The position numbers and the translations under genes were made by a program. Positions 1-12,228 of a DNA stretch of 64,000 nucleotides are shown here, piece by piece. How positions within the stretch are numbered: position 1 is the first letter of the stretch; every line of letters begins with the position of its first letter. The notes beneath the pieces were generated by a model, which was not told where the DNA came from, did not search any database, and worked only from the letters and a program-made list of their open reading frames with translations. The DNA is from Sarcocystis neurona (lineage: Eukaryota > Apicomplexa > Conoidasida > Eucoccidiorida > Sarcocystidae): the NCBI GenBank assembly GCA_000727475.1, contig KL647303.1, forward strand, positions 524,408 to 588,407. Reading direction: 5' to 3'.

Positions 1-1173
1 TTTTTTCAGGTGAGTCTTTCTAGCAGAAGCAGCAGCACGGGCAACGACTGAGAATGCAAGAGCGGCAGCGCAAGAGAGAGGAAGAAGCAGCAGCAGCAGC
101 AACGGAGGGGCGCAGGGACAGCAACAGCGTCGGCCAGCCCAAGCGACTGGGTCTGCGGAAGGAGCAGCGAGAGGCGTCGGAGCAGAAAGGGCGACAGCAG
201 CTACTGCCGCAGCCGCAGTAGCGACACGCTTTTCACAAGAGGAGAAGGAGAGAAAGCAGCAGCAGCTGCTGAACCACGTGGCAGTAGCAACAGCAGCAGG
301 AGTAGCAAAAGGGAAACAGTAAGCAGGGAGCAGTTGGGGCAGCGTAGCGGATAAGGCGGAGCAGCAGAAAGGGGTGAAAAAGCAGTGGCAGCAGGAGGAT
401 GAGCCGAACAGCAGCGGAGAGGGACCGAGCAATACAGCTAAAACGAACAGCAGCACAGGACCCGCAGCAGCGGCACGAACGAAACTCAGCAGGGCCCCCT
501 TGCGGTTGCGCTACCTGCTGTTGACAGTCAACTGCTGCTGCTGGCAGGTAACTGCTGCTGCCGACCTGTGTGGGGTCTTCCACAAGAAGCGGTGCCGCGG
601 CTGCGCAGTAGTGGCCGTGCATGTGAAGTATGAGGAAAAGTATCAGGAAAGAAATAGTAGTCCCAGCGACGACTTTTCCAGTAGGAATATTCATGGAGTC
701 GTCTGCATAGCCGTGTGCGTCAGCTGCGTCCTGCAACGAGACAGCTCTTGTGGCGGCGGCGGCTGCCAGGGGTTCGTCTACGCAGCAGCAGTCGAGTGTA
801 TCAGCAGGTGGCGGCTGCGTAGGTTTCTGCTACTGCCTGCGCTGCTGCGGCGGTTGGCAGAGCTGTACAACACCGCATGTCGCGGGGTGCTTGCTGCTGC
901 ATTTGTTGCTCCCGCAGCTACTGCGTATGCTGCTGCTTCTTCTCGATGTGGGAGTGCCTCGATTTTTGTTCTGCGTATGCTGCTGCCGCTTCTTCGATTC
1001 TACGTGCTGCAGCTGCTGCTGTGTGGGCTGTGCTGCTGCGTGTACGACTGCTGCAGCGAGTCTTGCGTCTGTTTTTTTGCATTTGCTGCTGGTGGTGGTG
1101 CGTCGCCTTCTGTGTTTATGCTGCTCCTGTTGCTGCGGTTTTGTAGGCGGCGCTGCTCTTTTACGCAGCTGCT

Positions 1174-3309
1174 TTGCGTGTGGGGGAGCCGCTACAGCGG
1201 GGATTCCTCGGCTCTGCAGCGGCCGCAGCACTGCGGACGCATGCAGCACTAGGGAGTAGCAGCAGCGGCAGGGCAGGCACAGCAGCAGCAGCGAAGTGTC
1301 GAAGACTGCTGAAGCGCCGGTGCCGTTCTGCGCTGCTGCGGTGTTTGCCCTCGCTGCTGCTGCAGGTGCTGCTGCAGGAGCAGCAGCAACAGCAGCAACA
1401 CTGGGGCACATTAACACAGGCTACTCTCCTCCAGAGCGCGATGCAGAGGGCAGTGTTCCCGTCGTTTCTCACGTCCGGCAGCAGCAGCAGCGAGCTGAAC
1501 GGCATGCAGCAGCAGCAACGGCTCTACGCGGGGCAGCAGAGAGACAAACTCTTGCATAGAGAAGGGGAGACGAGCGCTGGGAAGGCAGCTATGACGACTG
1601 TTGAAATTTCGGCTGTCGCTGATGCATGCAGCCGCGCAGACCGAGCCGTCGCTGCTGCTGCAGCGGCAGACAGCGGGTGGTGGCGCTCGTTCCCTGGGGG
1701 ACGTGGCAGCAGCGGTGGCAGCTCTGCAACCCAGCAGTGGCTGCTGCTTCTGCAGGAAGTACTGCTTTACGTTTTGACGGAGACCGAGGAAGAACGGAAC
1801 AGCAGCAGCGGATTAGAAGGAAGAGAGGGGAGCTGCGACGCTCTTCGGGCAACTGCTGTTGCTCTTGCAGCAGCAGGTGATGAGGCGGCAGCAGCAGCAG
1901 CAGTCTCATCGCCACGTCGAGGACCCGCCAAAGCAGCAGAGCAAAGCGCTGCAGCTGGAGAAGACGCAGGAACACGAGGGAGAGCAGTAGGAGCAGAAGA
2001 AGAAGCCACAGCAGAAAGAGAAACAGCCACAGGTGGTCGAGATAGGTTTTTGTCCGTGCCAGTGTGGGCAGGAGAAAAAAGGCAGCAGCACGGTCAGGTC
2101 CGGGAGCTGCAGTTGCTTGAGCAGTTTGTGCGCGTCTTGCTGCTGCTGGGAGAAAGAAGGAAAGGAGCAGCGGCGGCATCGGAAAGAGACACGCAACAGC
2201 AGGAGGTGAGATAATTCTATCAAACGCGCTTCTGCTGCTGCTGTAGCGATGCGCCTCTGCTTTGACCCCTTCACGCTGCGGTGTAGACGTATGTGGCGGC
2301 CGTTGCCGGTGCTGCTGCGCTTGTGTGATCTGCTGTCACTGCTGCTGCCGCGTCCGCTTGCTCCTCCTGGAGAAATTTCTTCCGCACGCTGCTGTTGCTG
2401 CGCGCACCTCCTGCAGCTGACGTTCCTGGGGGACGTCGACGTGGACTGCTGCTGCTGGCACTAGCGGCTTTTCCTGCTGCTGCTGTTGCTTGTCCTGCTG
2501 GTGCTAATGCTTCCTCTATCGGCCGCCGGTGTTAATGTGCTGGGGCTGCTGCTGGTGGGCCGTTGTGAACGGCAGGGAGATTCCACGTCCCGGCTGTCCG
2601 AACCAGGCACACAGGGCAATGTTTACTCTTTTTCATGATTAACATATAGATTATAAATTCTCGTCATTGATAAGAAGAAAAGTTTATATTTCTGCAGTTC
2701 GGAAAGCGACTGAAACATTACTTGTTGCGGGACCCTGCTGCCGTTGACAGAAGGCTGGCGGCTGTTCTATCGTTTCCCTGCGCTGCTTGCCGTTCTTGTG
2801 TGTGTCGCACGCAGGAGCGGCCAGCAACAGCATCACGTGGGGCGGCGGCGGAAGGACAGCGTGAGCAGTCAAGAGCAGCATTAACCAGAAGCGTTGGCTA
2901 TTTTTCTGCTGAGGTATGGCAGCAGCAGCACGAGGAGGAGGCGGAGAAGGAAGACGAGGAGGAAGAGGAAGAGCAGCAGCGCGGTGATCCGTTCTGCCGA
3001 GGAGAAAAACTGGGCAGCAGGAGCAGCAGCAGTCGGATGAGACGGCTGCTGCAGCAAGAGAATGAGTGCGCGGCAGCAGCTGCAGCAGCAGCGACTGCGC
3101 TGCTCCAACAAGTTGAAAAGGAAGAGAAGAATCACTTTGACCGAGCAACCGGCACTGCTGCTGCAGGAGGAGAAGGAAGAGGACGAGCCGGAGCAGCGGC
3201 GGCAGCAGCTGAACATCAGACGCATGCACTGCTGTGGCAAGCTCTTCGCGGCGCTGCTCGGGTGTGGCAGGCCGAAGCAGCAGCCACGCCTATCATCAGT
3301 TCGTACTAG
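1174..3309 (+). CDS. Possible CAG-rich multi-exon gene, unidentified, internal exons only
   Basis: The function is not recognised. Two long open stretches on the plus strand can be joined in phase. The first runs to 2205 and ends at a consensus donor (GAG then GTGAGA). The second starts at 2914 after a pyrimidine-containing acceptor (TTTTTCTGCTGAG) and reads to a stop at 3307-3309. The first encodes Ala/Ser/Gln runs between more complex stretches such as AMTTVEISAVADACSRAD and QLLEQFVRVLLLLGERRKG. The second encodes an acidic coiled-coil-like stretch (EEEAEKEDEEEEEEQQ) and poly-Ala. The true start is probably in an upstream exon, because the Met at 1174 is merely the first in the open frame. 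Every frame is open through CAG repeats here, so ORF length alone is weak evidence. The splice-phase match and the non-repeat segments are the only support. Confidence 0.3.
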
Positions 3310-3529
3310 GTGTGCCGCACACAGGAGAGTGCTGCAGGCGCAAGAACAGCGGCAGCAGCAGCAGCAGAACCAGCCGCTGCTGTTGCAGCAGCAACACAAG
3401 CAGAAGCAAGTAAAGCTCTGCAGGAACAGCATCAAAATCAGGAACAAAAAGAGCATTACACCGCGGCAGCAAGAAGACGCAGTAGCAGTGGGGCTACTAC
3501 CGTGACCGCGTCTGCAGTGCAGACATAGG

Positions 3530-6500
3530 GACAGTCCGAAGGATCTACGGAGAAGGGCAAAACAAGGAAGTGGTTGTTCTCTTTTGTGCCGTACGACGTT
3601 CGCGTTGATCAAACGTATGCGTATTTGCACCTCTAATAGAGAGAGATGTAAAAATTACGCATGCCAACATGCATGTGGATGTGTTGGTGTGGGTGAGTAT
3701 GTTTGCATATGGTTGTTGTGTGTTGCCGTACACACCTACGAGAGAAAGCCAGAGTCGGAATGAACGACGAAACCGAGGGTGGCAGACAGAAAGAGCGGGG
3801 ATTGAAGCATTGGCGCATGGTTCGGGGGATGCGTCAAACAAATTACTACAAAATGGCGGGAGAGCCGTACTCCCCCCTCTATCTGCAGATTGCAAGCTTA
3901 TGTCCCATCTGTATGTGTGTGGCCACCGGTGGCGCTGAGGTGGACGTGTACAGACAGTTCACACGGGCCACTCTCGACCGCCGGGCGAGACCCGGGCGTT
4001 TCTACGATATGCAGCGAACAACGAGGGACGACGCGTTTTCTGTCCCGATCTTCACGTACGTACACACATGTGTACGTGTATGCGTTTGCTGAAAAAAAGG
4101 AAGTGCACATGCATTTCGCCGTGGTCCGGGTAGTGAAGAAGCCACCACACGGCGTCGCCGGTACCGGCGGCAGTGGGCAGCACGTGAAGAAGCTAACACC
4201 AGCGAACCGCAGCAGGTATCCGCAGCAGCACCAGCCGGGCAGCAACCGCTGCGGCGACAGCAACAGCTGGGGCGGCAGCCGAGCTGCACGGCAGTCAGAG
4301 AGGTGGCAAGCACGCGGCACGAACTTTTCCACGCAGCGAGGCTGCGGCGCGCAGAATTATCAGCACCCGCTTGTTGTCGCTCTCGCAGCACATAGAGCCG
4401 CAGGGACGTGCTGAAAAAGCGATTGAACGAGATACGTATCTACGAAGTACTCCCCTTGTTTTCATTTTCTCTCTGATGACTGCATGCGGACTGCAGCACC
4501 GGTGGAGGCACAGTCTTCACGCGCGTCTGAATACGTTGTGCCATTTGTATAGCGTTATCTGCACACGTGTTAGCCCGTTAAATTTATACACTAGAGGCTC
4601 ACACATACAAACATGTAAGTGACAAATAGTGTCTCCACATGTATGTGTATCTCTAGAAATACACCTTGTTGGTACGCAGCGCGCGCCTATACACAGGAGG
4701 AGAGAGACAGCTGTATGTGTGTGTGTACGTACGTACCTAGAGAGAGCGTGTGCCGGACGTAAACGACTATATAGATGGATACATATGTGCAGATGTGTAA
4801 CGCATGCGAACGTGTGTATGGCGTGTCACGCATTTCTTGTAGATAGCACATCAGCGTATTACTTGAGTAAGCACGCATATGGACACACGTGTGTGTGCGT
4901 CGACAAATATGCAGCTAGTCGCACAGCATAGGTGTACTCCGCATGTATATGTGGATGAATGCACATCCGTAAATCCAGACACACATGCGAAGCTACGTAC
5001 CGAGTCTGTTGACGCAGCAGTCCGGTGTATTCGCTCAAAACTGAGGCGTGAGCAGGCATTTCATCATGGCCGCGTGCTTGACGTGCAGCAGGAGCCCACG
5101 TCGCGGTATCTAAGTGAGATGTAGGTACACCCGATAAGATGGCCACGGAAGTTTTCCAACGTAAGACATTGCGTTCCTGGTGGATATTCATCCGCTGGGA
5201 GCATCCGTGTCGCACACAGTCTTTAAAGTCTGTTGCTGAACAGCAGCTCTTCGGAGCGCCGCACAAATACCTTGAGCCACCAATCCAGACACAGGTACTG
5301 TGTAAGAATGAGAAGTCTAGACACTAACCTCTCCATAAATGCTACGTGTATGAAAGAGGAGTCTTGACACACATACATATACATATAGTGAATACGACGA
5401 GCGTCCTTCCCAGCGTCTCAGGATATGAGGTTTGCACTTTGTGGAGGTGCGTCCATAGCAAATGTATGAGAAAGAGAATCCACCCACTGGCTCCCCACGC
5501 ACATATATTAGAGACGGAGAGATAGATAAACATACGCATATATATATATATATATTTATATATCTCTACTGCTGTGTCTTCCGGTGTACGTGTCCACCAC
5601 ACAGCCGTAGCAGCAGAACTGACGCGGAAGCGCGGATTTGTTTTTATCCCGTGGCCGCCCTAACATACGCGCGCCGCATCATCCCTTGGTGGAAATGGGG
5701 AAATCTGGAAGCTTGTTGTAGATTTACTGATGTGTCTACAACAGCGTCTGTGTCCGCAGTATCTGCGCCGCATACAAATAACCTGTGCTTTCTCCTCCTA
5801 CCTGCGTGGGAGTATCGTCACACGTAGAGAACTCGCTGCGGAATAGCAGAGTCCCCCGTAAAACTCTCTCGACGACGCCCACCGGGTTTCTTTCTACATA
5901 ATTTTGTTAATCCGTATAGACATACGTACATGTATGTACACGAACACGAATACATATATATATATGATATATGTAGGTGTACACACATGTAGACATATAC
6001 ATATACATACATATATGTATTACATTCATCTACGACCGCCGCCACCGCACCACGAGAAATATACACAAACGAATATACGTATAAATGTGTGCCTCTCCAC
6101 AAACGTATACAGATACGTACACACACATCAGTATATAAATATATATATATATGTATATATGTATATATGTAAACCTTACATGTGTGTAAAGATTTATTGC
6201 CGATACAGCGAGAGTCTCGCTACGCGCAGCAGCGCTGTCGCTCTCGTTCCCGAGCAGGACACGCAATTCTCCGTGCCCGTCACGCTTATGCACACGAGGA
6301 TGCACATCCCTTTGGCTGGTATATACATATATATCTTATCTGTATCTATATTACACGGACGCGCCAGCATCTGCCCACAGCGTTCCTCTACAAAGAAATA
6401 TGTGTGTACGTACATATATATATATATACGTACATATATGTGTACAAGTAGGCAACAACAATTCGTTTGTGTATATGCCTCGGCTGCTGCATATGCCTCT

Positions 6501-6552
6501 GTGTGTGCAACAGCCGCTGCTGTTGTTGAGATTTGCAGCTGCTGCAGGTGTT
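3530..6552. other. Intergenic stretch without a supported gene
   Basis: No homology-bearing frame was found. The left part (3.6-4.4 kb) is mixed sequence with a few short ORFs. From about 4.6 to 6.45 kb it is rich in TACA, CACGTGTG and TA microsatellites, for example near 5537-5562, 5953-5968, 6137-6174 and 6413-6440. The part next to 6.5 kb lies downstream of the minus-strand zinc-finger gene and probably contains its 3' untranslated region. Confidence 0.4.
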
Positions 6553-9421
6553 TTATACGACGGCAGCAGCACTGCTGCTGCTTCGTCTGTTAGTGCTGCT
6601 GCTTTTTGTTCCCTGGGGTCGCTGCTGCAAGTGCCGCCTCTTCACGCGCAGACCTCCGTCCACCTCGCAGCTGCTGTTTTTCTGCTGCTCAGCTCCTTGT
6701 GCCGCTGAAACAGTCTTCTGAGGCTGTTGCTTTTTCTTCCGCATGTGCTGTGGCTGCAGCTTGCTGTCCTTCTGTTGCTGGGGGGGCTCCCTGGCGGCCT
6801 GTGGCGGCTCCTGCTTTTCCTCCGTTTGCGGCTTCTTCCGCTGGGGGGGCTGTTCCTCTGCAAGCCGCTGCTGTGGCTGCTGCTGCTCCTGCTGACTTCT
6901 TCGAGCAAGACGGCGGGCTTTTTTCCGTTGAAATTTTTCTTTCCGGCGTTGGATTTCTTCAGCAGACAAATCGCTTGGCGCAGGGCGACGCCGCTGAAGT
7001 TTCTTGCTGCAGCGCATGCATGTGACACCCACGTCTCACAGCAACACGTGCCGATATTCGCATCTGCAGGGGGGGTGCTCGACGGCAGCAGCAGCAAACA
7101 GAGAAGCAGCCAGCAGCAAAGCGAAAACAGAGCACGCCGTGAAGATTCTGTAACTTAGCAGCAGAAGCAGAACGTGGAACAACAGCAGCAGCAGCGTCGT
7201 CATGACTGCACAGAAGAAAAGCAGCAGAACCAACCGCAGCGGACGCGAACACCAGCAGCAGCAACAGCAGCAGCAACGACGACGGTCGCACCTGGGCAGC
7301 CGCAGCAGCAGCTGCGGCAGAGCAGCAGCGGCGTTACTTCAGCGTCAGGGAGGCAGAACAGCGGCGATCGAGACAAACCCAACCGGAAATACCTAGGAAG
7401 ACGGGAGAGGAGCAGCAGCAACGGTGGGGGGCGCGCAGAAAGCAGCACAGGACAGCAACGCTACAGTAACGGCAGCAGCAATACACATCTCGCACCACCG
7501 GCCGCCAACGCGGTTGTCCTGCAGGCGCCGCTCGGCTACGTCAAAGAGAGAACTCATTTGTTACTTTTCACATAACACAGTGTCTCTGTTACTTGGTATC
7601 TCTTGATACGCTACGGCACACTAGTGACAGTTCGTATTGAAACAAGGAAAAAGCCTCCTGGTGGCAGCAACTCCTGCCGTTGCTGCTACTGCTGTTGCTG
7701 TTGCTGCTACTGCTGTTGCTGTTGCTGCTACTGTTGCTGCTATTGCTGCTGCTGCTATTGCTGCTGCTGCTATTGCTGCTGCTGCTATTACTGCTGCTGC
7801 TGCTGCTATTGCTGCTACTGCTATTGCTGCAGCTGCTGTTGCTGCTGTTGCATCTCTCTCGCCGGGCGTACTTGCGTTTCTTCCGATTTCCGGCCTCTGC
7901 AGGTGCCGCTGCAGCAGAGGAGTGACACTCTGCTGCAGCTCCTGCGGACGTCGGTGCGTCTTCAGCTGTCCGGGTACTTCGCTGCCCTGCTGCCCCTGCT
8001 GCGGCTTCTTCTCCCGAGACGCTGCTTCGCTGGCGAAGCCCCACTGCCGCAGACTTTTTCTCTTCCTCCTCCTCCTCTGCGGCGTCTGCGTCCGCCGTCT
8101 GCTGCTGTTGCTGCTCCTCCCATTCCCTCTCCCGCTTCTTATGCTTCTGCAGCAGAGCACCAACACACAAGCACAGTCCCAGCAGAGGCGCGTGAACGGG
8201 CGACGCGACTGCTGCTGTTCTCTCTCCCCTGCTCCAGCAGGCTGCTTCCTTCCTCTCTTATAAATTGTCGCTGCTGCTCAGCAGCTCACGCAGCGCACAC
8301 GATTTCTGCTGCCGTTGCTGCTCGAAAGCCGCTGCTGCTCCTGCTCCTGCTGCTGGAGCTTTTGCGGTTGCTGTGACGTTCCCAAAGTTGCTGCTGTTGC
8401 CACTAGGATGCCGCTGCCCTCAAAGCTGCTGCATCTGATGCTACTGCTACGGAAGTGGTTGCCGCTGGTGCCGCACGGAAGCTGCCTGTGTAGTTGCGAA
8501 GCTGCTGTCGTCGTAGCTGCTGCTGCTGCCTGTTTGATCGGTTTGGTCGCTGCTGCTGTAGCTCCCGCGTCTGCTGCTGCGAGACCTTGTGATGCTGCGT
8601 CGGCCAGGAGGCCGCAGCTGTGTGGTGCCCCTGCTGCTGGAGTTGTTGCTCACCTTCGACTGCAGATGCTTCTCTAAATCTGCCTCAAAAATGAAGATTT
8701 TCTCGGGACACAACCTGCAGTGGTAATTTCCTCTGAACTGCTGCTCGTCCGTCGACTCTTTCCCGCTGTCCTCCGCGTCCCCTCCGCCTTCGGTGTCTGT
8801 CTCATCATCACGCAGCACAAAGTCCTCCTCCTCCTCTTCTTCTTCTTCATCTTCTTCAAATTCTTCTTCTGCTCCTCCGCCTGCTCCCTTCTCCTTCCAC
8901 TTCCCCACCTTCCCAGTCGAATGCTGCAGACGCGTCCGCCTTCCTCGCGTTGACGCCGTTGCTGTTGGCGGCTCCTGCTGCTGCTGCTCATGCTTCTGCA
9001 TTGATGCTACAAAGAGGCGCGGGTCAGCAGCGTAGCGCATCGCCGCCCGACGTATGAGCGCCTTGCGCGTTGCAGCATCCAACAGCTGCTTCACCTTTCC
9101 TTCGTTCTTGAGTGAAGGACTTTGCGGACTCTCTTCTTGTTCTTCTTCGTCCGAGCTACCTACAGCAGAGAATCGCCTTGCAAGCTTCGTGTCGCGCTGC
9201 TGCCACTGGTGCCCCTCCCGGTGCTGCTGTTGCGCTTCGTCTGTCTCCTCGCTGCCGCCGCTTTCGCTGCTGCTGTTCTCCAGATGCTCTCCCCCTCGTC
9301 GGCAACTCCCGTTGTTGCGGCCGCTGTTCTCTGCTGAAGAAGAAAAAGCAGTTTTTCCTCTCTCGTGCTGCTGTAGAGAAGCAGGAGCACCGAGCAGCCC
9401 GAAGACTGCGCGCTTCAACAT
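6553..9421 (-). CDS. C2H2 zinc-finger, Lys/Arg-rich protein (three exons)
   Basis: Proposed exons are 9421-8654, 8146-7872 and 7006-6553, 1497 nt in all (498 residues). Exon 1 begins at the first ATG of its frame (MLKRAVFGLLGAP) and carries Glu/Ser-rich low-complexity sequence, a helical segment (KQLLDAATRKALIRRAAM) and a long acidic run. It ends inside a zinc finger at a donor AAG/GTGAGC. Exon 2 completes the finger in phase, giving Cys-x2-Cys (YHCRLCPEK), x12, then His-x5-His (HLQSKKHKKRE). Exon 3 is basic (LSAEEIQRRKEKFQRKKARR) and then Gln/Pro-rich to the stop. The C2H2 unit followed by a Lys/Arg-rich tail suggests a nuclear or nucleolar RNA- or DNA-binding role, which is inference. The exon 1-2 junction is strong. 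The exon 2-3 junction (donor GTACGC) is less certain, and exon 2 could instead read on to a stop at 7589 through poly-Ser/Asn. Confidence 0.65.
7676..7853. repeat. CTG/TTG/CTA trinucleotide array
   Basis: About 178 bp of almost uninterrupted CTG, TTG and CTA triplets on the plus strand (CAG, CAA and TAG on the minus strand). It encodes poly-Leu, poly-Cys or poly-Ala on one strand and poly-Ser/Asn or poly-Ala on the other. In the preferred model it lies inside intron 2 of the zinc-finger gene, so the homopolymer ORFs it creates would not be translated. Confidence 0.9.
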
Positions 9422-12228
9422 CTTGATGTCGTGAAGCAGGACGTGGAGGACAGGAAAAGGTAGGAAGTGGAAGGGGTGAACAAGAACAAAGGGGAAAAAG
9501 GCGGCGACGGAAGATGTACTTTCTTCTGTACTGACCTGAGGATGACGATCATCTCACATCAGAAAAAGCCTACGGTGAACAACGATGCTGCAAAGCAATA
9601 AATTATCCACTTCTCACTACAGAGGAACTGTATGCAAAATGCTATTCTTGGTAGTTGTGTGGTCCTACTGTCAGGTTGGGTACGTACGAAAAATACGCAT
9701 GCACCCGCAGACGTATTGCGTGCTCTCGTCAAGATGCGCGGTGAAGAAAGATATTCTGGGAAATACGCGCTTTCACAAGACAGACATGAGGAGAGAGCCA
9801 ACCTGAGAGGACATGAGGATACGGAAAATTTTGAGAGAGTTTTATGGAGCAGGGAGGTGGGAAGATGGAAGATTTGTGACGTCAGAGTGAAAATGTTTAT
9901 GGCCGTGATTGACAACGCAAGGAAGTGGGACGGCCCACGAAGAAGTAGAAGACCAGCGAACTGTCATTGGAGAAGTCGCACGGAAGACCTGGATAATCGA
10001 CATATTTACCCGGTGAATTTTGTCGCAAATAACCTTTCGTTCGTCTTTATGCGTAGCTTCCGGGTGCGGTGCAGAGTGGAGAGACACGCGTAGCATGCAT
10101 GTATCTGGAACTAAACACGCGAGGTTATCAGGATGCTCAAGGCCGCAGCACACATGGGCGCTCCGCGGCTGCAGTCCTTGGCTGGCGGTGCTCTGCCATA
10201 TAATACGTGCACAGAAGACGAATAATTAAAAAAATGGTTGTCATTTTCCAATAGAGCACACACGCACATGTGCGGACGCGTGCATGCACGTAGCCACGTA
10301 CGAAGATGCCGCGCAGTGATGTACTGAAGACGCGTGTATGTATGAAACACATACACATATGTAAATACGTACACATAGAAACACGCCTTTATGCAGTACG
10401 TGCATACTTGAATGCGAAAGGAATAAGTGTCGTCAAGCTGTAGCGTCCTCAGTGCTCTTTCATGCGTGCGGGACGTTCTTCCGGCTGGTCTGGAAGGATA
10501 GCGGCAGTAAGAGAAAATCCCTTGCACAAAGCTGTTGGTGTGGAACGTGTCGACTGCTCTATGATTCATTCGACGTATAAATAACGTCTGTTCTGGGCTT
10601 TTCACGGAATGTCGGTGGCTACAACTACGATGCGTGCACGTGCCACTGTGAGCTGTGTACCAGAGTACCGTACTTACCCTGCTCACAGCCGTGCTCCCCT
10701 ACTTCTGAATGCAGACATATACATATATATAGTCATATATATGCGTCTATGCACGTAAATAGATAGGTAGGTGGGCAGAGGGATAGAGATACAACAAAAG
10801 AGAGCCATGATGAATGCGTGTGTGCCCTGCGCACAGCTTCCCTGGAAAGCACAGTCCCTTCTGGGTCTGCGAAGCTTTCTCCTTTCCACTTTCAGGTGTA
10901 TCTCGCTGCGTCTCACCACCTGCACGGACATATACTTTTGCGAGCGCTTCACTACGTGCCCGCCAACGTGGTACACACAGTCTCCTCAAAACGCTTTAGA
11001 GCTTCTATAAAGGTTTATCACCCACAGGGGTGTTTTTTCTGCGTCAACCTATTCTAAGGATAATGTAGACACCTTTTACGCAATTTATATCGGTAAAGTG
11101 GGTGTAAAATTTAGCCCAAAATAAGCTCCAATAGAAGTTTGTCTACAGAGGCGTACATGTTTGCGTTGATACGCCGCCTCTGCGTAAACCCCGCGTTGAG
11201 GGCAGGCGTGCTGAATTCTTGGTCGAACTGTTAGCGTGACTGTGCTCTACTATATAGCCCAAACACACCTGCTTCATGCGTACGGCACCTGTGGTAGAAT
11301 CAGGAATTTATAGAATAACAAAGCTCTATCAGAAGCATCTGTACAACTTCACGTCTGAGAGGGCACCACACACCCACAAATACAAAAAGCTGCAGTACCT
11401 GGACACCAGACACTGCAGAAACACACATTCAACTCTACACCAGCCTAGCACTTGCAGCGTGTTTCCGTATATAGAAATTCCCTGTGACTCAACAATCTCT
11501 GCCTACACAAACGCACGCGACCCTCACGTACGGAGGTGTACAAGGACACACAGTCACAAGCGCTGAATACACGACCGATGCGCCGAATCCCACACGCTGA
11601 ATACACGGCCGATACACCGAAAAGCCACGTAGGCCGACACGCTCCACCCGGCTGCTATCTTTCAACCGGTCTCCTCTGTATTTGCACTCCTGGCGGCCGC
11701 GGCGACGCGTCGATGACCACGCCGCTGTGTATACAAAACTCAGTAGAACAGCGGTGTGAATGTCGTAGAACTGTCGCGGAGCAAAAAACAGTTCAACAAG
11801 CATCTAGTATTTCCCTTGAAAGTGAGCATCCAAGGACGGCTGCCTGCGTCCACGTAATACACAAAAGAATTGAGAATGGGAGTAGAAACGCTTATGCCTG
11901 TGGAAGCGACGAGATAGTCGGCTGTAACAGCATGCGTGGCATCAGCGTGCTAGCAGGGGCACTCCTGGTTGCTGCTGCCATGACGTCGGCAAACATCGTT
12001 CGCAATGATTGAACACCCAGCCAGCACCATCTCTTCACACTGACAGGTATGCATTTCGATACATTGGGGATTATCTATTGGACAGGGTCTACTCATATGA
12101 GTCTTCACCTCCTTTCTCGTACTCTTTGCCTGTATGGTTTGTCCACCGACTCGTGAAGTCCCCGTAATTACTTCCTTCTGTGGACACAACTGGAATGGAA
12201 TTCTGTCTTCGCGTGTATGCACCCGCAG
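9422..12228. other. Divergent intergenic region, repeat-poor
   Basis: Lies between the start of the minus-strand zinc-finger gene and the first supported exon of the next plus-strand gene, so it should hold both 5' regions. A 153-codon plus-strand ORF (9632-10093) and several shorter ones have no recognised motif. Short TACA/TATA runs occur near 10.33-10.38 and 10.71-10.74 kb. The first exon of the plus-strand gene may lie here but could not be fixed. No promoter element could be assigned. Confidence 0.4.
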
